Origin: Phycisphaerales bacterium
GTDB taxonomy: Bacteria; Planctomycetota; Phycisphaerae; Phycisphaerales; UBA1924
Direction: 5' to 3'
Length of the DNA stretch: 36,176 nt
Assembly: GCA_020831775.1 (NCBI GenBank)
Contig: JAFIFZ010000011.1
Coordinates: 1-36,176 of the forward strand
Shown: positions 32,159 to 36,176 of the stretch, one piece after another
Layout: each line of letters starts with the position of its first letter
Numbering within the stretch: position 1 is the first letter of the stretch
Made by a program: the position numbers and the translations under genes
Notes under the pieces: generated by a model
Seen by the model: the letters and a program-made list of their open reading frames with translations, nothing else
Databases searched by the model: none
Told to the model about the DNA's origin: nothing

Positions 32159-32164
32159 TAGACT
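32159..32164 (+). promoter_or_regulatory. -10 box of the SRPBCC gene
   Basis: TAGACT lies 52 bases before the ATG at 32217. The identical hexamer precedes ispE and the ROK gene. It is divergent from the box at 32107. Confidence 0.45.
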
Positions 32165-32216
32165 CCAGCCACGCCCGACCGGAGGGCGCCCCGATCACGC
32201 TCGCGAGAGGACCGCG

Positions 32217-32903
32217 ATGACCGTTGCACAAGCCGCACCACCCGCCGGCTTTCCCATGATCTTCGGCCTGATCGTGATCGCCATCGTCATCGTCGCGGCG
32301 ATCGTGCTCGTCACGATCCTTCGCCGCATGCTCGGGGGCGTGCACAAGCCCCGGAGTTTCACCGCCGTCACCGAGGTCACGCTTTCGGGCGCTGACCACG
32401 GCGAGGTCTGGAAGGCGCTGGCCGATGTCGAAAACGAATCAAGCCGGCCCCAGGGCACCTCGTTCAGATGGCTCGACGAGGGACGCACGCTCTACCGCTT
32501 CGAAGACAGCGGCGGCAACGGCATCACATGGCTCATCATCGAAGAGCAAGCCCCCACTCGCAGCGTCCGCCAGTACGAGCTCGACGCCATGCCTATGCGC
32601 GGCATCGTCGAGGTCGACCTCTCCCGATCCGGCTCGGGCGTGAACCTCACCATCACCCACCACTGCGACATCCCGGGCATCATCGCCATGATGCTCAAGA
32701 GACGCCCCAACGCCGAGCACTCCATGGCGGGCGATCTCGTCGGCGACATCGTCCGCAGGCTCGGCCACGAAGAGACCCCCGAGATCCGCCCCGTCGACAT
32801 CGCCGAGTCGCCCGAGCCCCTCGTCGAACCCCTCGACCTCGACCCGGAGCTTTTCGGGGCCGAAGCCCAGACCGAGTCCAGGACCGAGCCCGAGCGGGCC
32901 TGA
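32217..32903 (+). CDS. Membrane-anchored SRPBCC-family protein
   Basis: The product is 228 residues. A single N-terminal transmembrane segment at about 13-35 (IFGLIVIAIVIVAAIVLVT) is followed by a cytoplasmic-type START/SRPBCC-like domain with FTAVTEVTLSGADHGEVWKA as the first strand and helix. Later strands include SFRWLDEGRTLYRFED and the middle region MRGIVEVDLS. The acidic C-terminus (EPLVEPLDLDPELFG) is probably disordered. SRPBCC folds bind hydrophobic ligands; the ligand is unknown. The ATG at 32217 has a GCGAGAGG ribosome site. It lies 19 bases before ispE but ispE has its own box. Confidence 0.72.
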   Translation: MTVAQAAPPAGFPMIFGLIVIAIVIVAAIVLVTILRRMLGGVHKPRSFTAVTEVTLSGADHGEVWKALADVENESSRPQGTSFRWLDEGRTLYRFEDSGGNGITWLIIEEQAPTRSVRQYELDAMPMRGIVEVDLSRSGSGVNLTITHHCDIPGIIAMMLKRRPNAEHSMAGDLVGDIVRRLGHEETPEIRPVDIAESPEPLVEPLDLDPELFGAEAQTESRTEPERA

Positions 32904-32910
32904 ACCCCTG

Positions 32911-32916
32911 TAGACT
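32911..32916 (+). promoter_or_regulatory. -10 box of ispE, leaderless arrangement
   Basis: TAGACT ends 6 bases before the ATG at 32923, so the predicted start of transcription coincides with the start codon. No Shine-Dalgarno fits in the gap. Confidence 0.55.
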
Positions 32917-32922
32917 CATCCC

Positions 32923-33873
32923 ATGAGCACCACGCACCGGGCCCGCGCCTACGCGAAGGTCAACCTCGCCCTCGCGGTCGGCCCCCCCGTGACCGGCCAA
33001 GGACCCAAAGCCGGCTGGCACCGCATCGCCTCGTGGATGCACGCGATCGATCTCTCCGACGACATCGAGGCCGAACCCGTCGCGGGCGATGCAAAGCGCA
33101 ACGCACCGGAGCACTTCGATCTCCGCTGGGCCGATGACGCTCCGCTCCACGCCGGCGAGCCCCTCGGGTGGCCCGTCGAGCACGACCTGATCTTCAAAGC
33201 GATCGAGGCGCTGCAGCAGGCGACGGGCAAAGCCCTCCCCACAAGGATCCGCCTGCGCAAACGCATCCCCGATGGGGGCGGGCTCGGCGGGGGATCGGCC
33301 GACGCCGCGGCGGCGCTCCGCCTCACCGCCCGGGCCCACGCCATCAGCCTGACAGAGCAGGAGTTCGCCGAGATCGCCGCCGCCATCGGCAGCGATGTCG
33401 CCTACTTCCTCGATGCTGAGTCGGGGGCGGATGCGCCGCCCAGGCCCGCGATCGTCGACGGCTTCGGCGACCGCATCAAACGGCTCGGACGCTGCCAGGC
33501 CGATCTGCTCTTGATCCTCCCGCCATTCGGCTGCGCCACCGGCGCCGTCTACAAGGACTACGACGAGCACATGCGCCGCGACCGACGGGGCTTCGACCGC
33601 AAGGGCATCGAGGAGGCCTCCGCCACCGGCGCCCCCGAGACCGACCTGTGCATGAACGACCTGACCCACGCGGCGATCCGTGTCGAACCCCGCCTGGCGG
33701 GGATCATCGAGCGGGCCGAGGCCGTCGCCGGGGCCGACCGCGTCCGCATGTCCGGCTCGGGCAGCACGCTTTTTGTGCTCGTCGAGGCGAACGGCGCCGA
33801 TGCGATCGAGCGGGAGCTCACCCGCGTGCTCAAGGGAGACGGCGCGACCATCATCAAAACAAAGCTCGTCTGA
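32923..33873 (+). CDS. ispE: 4-diphosphocytidyl-2-C-methyl-D-erythritol kinase
   Basis: IspE phosphorylates CDP-methylerythritol in the MEP route to isoprenoid precursors. The 316-residue GHMP kinase has the N-terminal AYAKVNLAL (9-17) with K12, the ATP-binding loop PDGGGLGGGSADAA (116-129) and the catalytic Asp D158 in GSDVAYFLD. The third GHMP motif, MSGSGST, is at 276-282. The length is slightly above the usual 280-300. The TAGACT box 6 bases before the ATG and the lack of a ribosome site point to a leaderless message. It links to the glycan locus only in that both use isoprenoid carriers. Confidence 0.95.
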   Translation: MSTTHRARAYAKVNLALAVGPPVTGQGPKAGWHRIASWMHAIDLSDDIEAEPVAGDAKRNAPEHFDLRWADDAPLHAGEPLGWPVEHDLIFKAIEALQQATGKALPTRIRLRKRIPDGGGLGGGSADAAAALRLTARAHAISLTEQEFAEIAAAIGSDVAYFLDAESGADAPPRPAIVDGFGDRIKRLGRCQADLLLILPPFGCATGAVYKDYDEHMRRDRRGFDRKGIEEASATGAPETDLCMNDLTHAAIRVEPRLAGIIERAEAVAGADRVRMSGSGSTLFVLVEANGADAIERELTRVLKGDGATIIKTKLV

Positions 33874-33919
33874 GCCGCTTTGTGGGCCCCGGGATGGGGC
33901 ACGCCGACCCCCGCGGCAC

Positions 33920-33925
33920 TAGACT
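33920..33925 (+). promoter_or_regulatory. -10 box of the ROK kinase gene
   Basis: TAGACT lies 35 bases before the ATG at 33960, followed by a normal AGGAGG ribosome site. Confidence 0.5.
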
Positions 33926-33959
33926 CGCCCGCACCGTTTTCCCGCAGGAGGCTCTCTGT

Positions 33960-34973
33960 ATGCAGCCCGACACAGGCGAACCCGGCCAGCCGGACGAGCG
34001 CGTCATCGGCATCGACCTGGGCGGCACCAATGTCCAGATCGGCGTGGTCGAGTTTGGGGACGAGCCGGGCTACCGCGTCGTCGGACGCGAGAAACGCAAG
34101 ACCAAGCCCGACCAGGGCGTCGAGACCGTGATCGAACGCGTCGCCAAGGGCGTCGAGAAAGCGTGCGAGCTCGCGGGCATCAAGCCGTCGCAGGCCGCCG
34201 CGATCGGCGTCGGAGCGCCGGGCGTCGTTGAGCCCCACCAGGGCGTCGTGCTCGAAGCGGTGAACCTCCGCTGGGACGAGGTCCCCCTGGCCGAACGCCT
34301 GAGCGAGCGCCTCGGAACGCCGGTGTATGTCGACAACGATGTCAACGCCGCGGTCTTTGGTGAGCACCGCCTCGGCTCAGGTCGCGGCGCCTCGCACATG
34401 CTGGGGGTCTGGGTCGGCACGGGGATCGGGGGCGGGCTGATCCTCGGCGGCGACCTCTACTACGGGCACTTCCTCACCGCCGGCGAGGTCGGCCACATGC
34501 TCGCCATCCCCTACAACCCCGCGGGATCGCGTTCGCTGGAGCACAACTGCTCGCGGTCGGCGATCGTCGAGCGGCTCGTCAAGCTCATCCGCTCCAACCG
34601 CAAGAGCCTCCTGACCGACCTCGTCGAGGACGACTTCTCGCAGATCCGCTCGGGCGTGATCGCCCAGGCCTACCGCGCCGGCGACCCGCTCGTTGTCGAG
34701 GTGATCGAGGAGTCCGCCCGCCTCCTGGGCACCCACCTGGCGGGGATCCACTCGCTGCTCTCGCTGGAGCGGATCGTGCTCGGGGGTGGGCTGGTCGAGG
34801 CCCTGGGCACCCCGTATGTCCAAATCGTCGCCGAGGAGCTCAGGCGATCCGCCTTCCCCGACAAGATCAAGGGTGTCGAGGTCGTCGCCAGCCGCCTGGA
34901 AGACGACGCGGGCATCATCGGCGCCGCGATGCTCGCCCGCGAGCGCCTCGGCGACCCCGCCTACTCCCGCTAG
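33960..34973 (+). CDS. ROK-family sugar kinase (glucokinase-like)
   Basis: The product is 337 residues. The ASKHA phosphate-1 loop IGIDLGGTN is at 16-24. The catalytic Asp lies in VDNDVNAA (D127). The second phosphate loop VGTGIGGGLILGG and GEVGHM (H179) follow. ROK enzymes usually carry a zinc motif CxCGxxGCxE just after that His; here the stretch reads SRSLEHNCSRSAI with a single Cys (C197), so zinc is probably absent. Glucose is the commonest substrate of such proteins, but this is not proven. AGGAGG lies 10-15 bases before the ATG. Confidence 0.9.
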   Translation: MQPDTGEPGQPDERVIGIDLGGTNVQIGVVEFGDEPGYRVVGREKRKTKPDQGVETVIERVAKGVEKACELAGIKPSQAAAIGVGAPGVVEPHQGVVLEAVNLRWDEVPLAERLSERLGTPVYVDNDVNAAVFGEHRLGSGRGASHMLGVWVGTGIGGGLILGGDLYYGHFLTAGEVGHMLAIPYNPAGSRSLEHNCSRSAIVERLVKLIRSNRKSLLTDLVEDDFSQIRSGVIAQAYRAGDPLVVEVIEESARLLGTHLAGIHSLLSLERIVLGGGLVEALGTPYVQIVAEELRRSAFPDKIKGVEVVASRLEDDAGIIGAAMLARERLGDPAYSR

Positions 34974-35018
34974 ACGCGGCCCCCGCGCCGTGCCGAACCC
35001 CGACCGTCCCGGCTCGGG

Positions 35019-35024
35019 TATGCT
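35019..35024 (+). promoter_or_regulatory. -10 box of the M28 peptidase gene, leaderless arrangement
   Basis: The string cgggTATGCT ends 6 bases before the ATG at 35031. No Shine-Dalgarno fits. Confidence 0.55.
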
Positions 35025-35030
35025 CGGGAC

Positions 35031-36074
35031 ATGCCGACCCCCCGATTCCTGCTGCCCGCGATCCTCTCGTTCGCCTGCGCAAGCCCCACGCTCGCCGAGC
35101 CACAGCGTGATCTCTCCGGCGTCACGCCCGAGTCGCTCGCCGGCGTGATCGGCTCACTGCCCGAGCAGCGCGCCGTCCAAGGCGGCGAGGCCTACCTCGA
35201 AGGCCTGCGGGCGACCGAGGACTGGCTGATCGAACAGCTCGAAGGCTTCGGGTACAAGGTGCAGACCCAGGAGGTCCGCTATGTGCCCCACCGGCGCGCC
35301 CGCGGAGGTGAGAATCCCGAGGTCGTGGTCACACGGAACATCTGGGCCGACCTGCCCGGCAGCGAGACGCCCGACGAGGTCGTGATCTTCTGCGCCCATT
35401 TCGACGCCGTGCCCGGCAGCCCGGGCGCCAACGACAACGGCTCGGGCGTGGCGGCGGTCCTGGAAGGGGCCCGCGTGCTCGCCGGCGAGCCGGCGCCTCG
35501 GACGATCCGCTTCATGTTCTTCACGGCAGAGGAATTCGGGCTGATCGGCTCGCGCCAGTATGTCGCCCAGGTGCTGACGCCGAAGCTCGAATCGGGCGAG
35601 GAACGCTTCATCGGCTGCGTCAATCTGGATGTGATGGGGTATTACTCTGACGAGCCGGGCAGCCAGCGCCACCCGCGGGGCTTCCCGGGCGACCCCGACG
35701 CGCCGGGAGACTTTGTCGCGGTGCTTTCGTTCGCGGCCCAGGCAGACTTCCTCCGCGAGGTCGCCAAGGGCATGCGCCAGGCCGAGCCGGAGGTCAAGAT
35801 CCTGTCGACGGAGTTTCTCCCCCTCCCCCTGCCAGACATGATGCGGTCCGACCACGCCCCGTTCTGGAACGCGGGGCTCCCGGCGGTGCACCTGACCGAT
35901 ACGGCCAACTTCCGCTACGACCACTACCACCGCTCGACGGACACGCTCGACAAGCTCAACCTCCCCGTGTACGCGCAGGTTTCGCGTGCCGCGATCGGGG
36001 CGGTGGTGCACCTGGCCTCGCCCGAATCCCCCGAAGAAAGGGACGCGGAGGACGACGCGGGCGCGAACCGGTAG
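35031..36074 (+). CDS. Secreted M28-family zinc peptidase
   Basis: This 347-residue protein has a signal peptide at about 1-22 (cut after TLA). The M28 metal ligands are all visible: H123 (with D125) in CAHFDAVPG, D135 in GANDNGSG, E167/E168 in TAEEFG, D200 in NLDVMGY and H300 in YHRSTDTLDK. The family contains aminopeptidases and carboxypeptidases acting outside the cytoplasm. Substrate specificity cannot be read. The ATG at 35031 starts directly after a TATGCT box with 6 bases between, so the mRNA is probably leaderless. The C-terminal acidic tail is short. Confidence 0.92.
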   Translation: MPTPRFLLPAILSFACASPTLAEPQRDLSGVTPESLAGVIGSLPEQRAVQGGEAYLEGLRATEDWLIEQLEGFGYKVQTQEVRYVPHRRARGGENPEVVVTRNIWADLPGSETPDEVVIFCAHFDAVPGSPGANDNGSGVAAVLEGARVLAGEPAPRTIRFMFFTAEEFGLIGSRQYVAQVLTPKLESGEERFIGCVNLDVMGYYSDEPGSQRHPRGFPGDPDAPGDFVAVLSFAAQADFLREVAKGMRQAEPEVKILSTEFLPLPLPDMMRSDHAPFWNAGLPAVHLTDTANFRYDHYHRSTDTLDKLNLPVYAQVSRAAIGAVVHLASPESPEERDAEDDAGANR

Positions 36075-36094
36075 CTCGATGGCAACGAAAAGGC

Positions 36095-36120
36095 GGGGGG
36101 GCCGTGGATGTGGCCCCCCC
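36095..36120 (+). terminator. GC hairpin after the M28 peptidase gene
   Basis: GGGGGGGCC (36095-36103) pairs with GGCCCCCCC (36112-36120) across an 8-base loop, 20 bases after the stop. No U-tract follows directly; a T6 run lies at 36147-36152. The long G and C homopolymers at the window end could include sequencing errors. Confidence 0.4.
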
Positions 36121-36176
36121 CCCGGGGCGGCCGGGCGAGGCGGCTATTTTTTAACGCGGTTAGGCCCCCCCGCGGG

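Noticed and set aside
36121-36176. An unusual run of G/C homopolymers, a T6 run and CCCGCGGG at the window end
   Set aside because: It could be a terminator or an assembly edge. There is too little sequence beyond to decide, and homopolymer errors are likely.

Overview
The window is very GC-rich bacterial chromosome, densely packed with genes on both strands. No rRNA, tRNA, CRISPR array, transposase or phage gene is visible. The gene families, the ybeY-corC pair, the abundance of large membrane glycosyltransferases and the TAnnnT-type promoters suggest a planctomycete-like bacterium, perhaps Phycisphaerae. That placement is inference; no taxonomic marker settles it.

Layout. Positions 1-8018 hold housekeeping genes: a CorC/HlyC-type CBS membrane protein and the RNase YbeY (minus strand), uracil phosphoribosyltransferase and an MFS transporter (plus), an HDOD protein and a HIT-family protein (minus), then leucyl aminopeptidase (plus). 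Positions 8296-28545 form a surface-glycan locus in four transcription blocks. The first is sulfotransferase, ABC permease, ABC ATPase with a Wzt-like C-terminal domain, methyltransferase with a long coiled coil, and a GT2-GT4 fusion. The second is a convergent GT4-GT2 fusion. The third is a lyase/epimerase-like protein, two methyltransferases, a polyprenol-type GT2 and a flippase-like membrane protein. The fourth is two very large GT-C-like membrane proteins on the minus strand. Positions 28684-36074 return to metabolism: an orphan nuoD, a long cystathionine gamma-synthase-like PLP enzyme, a membrane-anchored SRPBCC protein, ispE, a ROK-family sugar kinase and a secreted M28 peptidase.

How the glycan genes may work together (inference). 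The fused glycosyltransferases would build a polymer on a lipid carrier. The methyltransferase with its coiled coil would cap the chain and measure its length, in the manner of E. coli WbdD. The Wzt C-terminal domain would recognise the cap and the Wzm/Wzt pair would export the chain. The sulfotransferase and the lyase/epimerase-like protein would modify it. The GT2, flippase-like and GT-C genes would supply lipid-linked sugars used outside the membrane.

Non-coding structure is informative. TAnnnT boxes stand out in otherwise TA-poor intergenic DNA. In six genes the box lies only 6-9 bases before the start codon, implying leaderless mRNAs. Two copies of a roughly 150-bp GC-rich inverted-repeat element lie in opposite orientation upstream of the MFS and sulfotransferase genes. 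A second family of short perfect hairpins lies just downstream of stop codons, and a related copy sits in frame inside the sulfotransferase gene.
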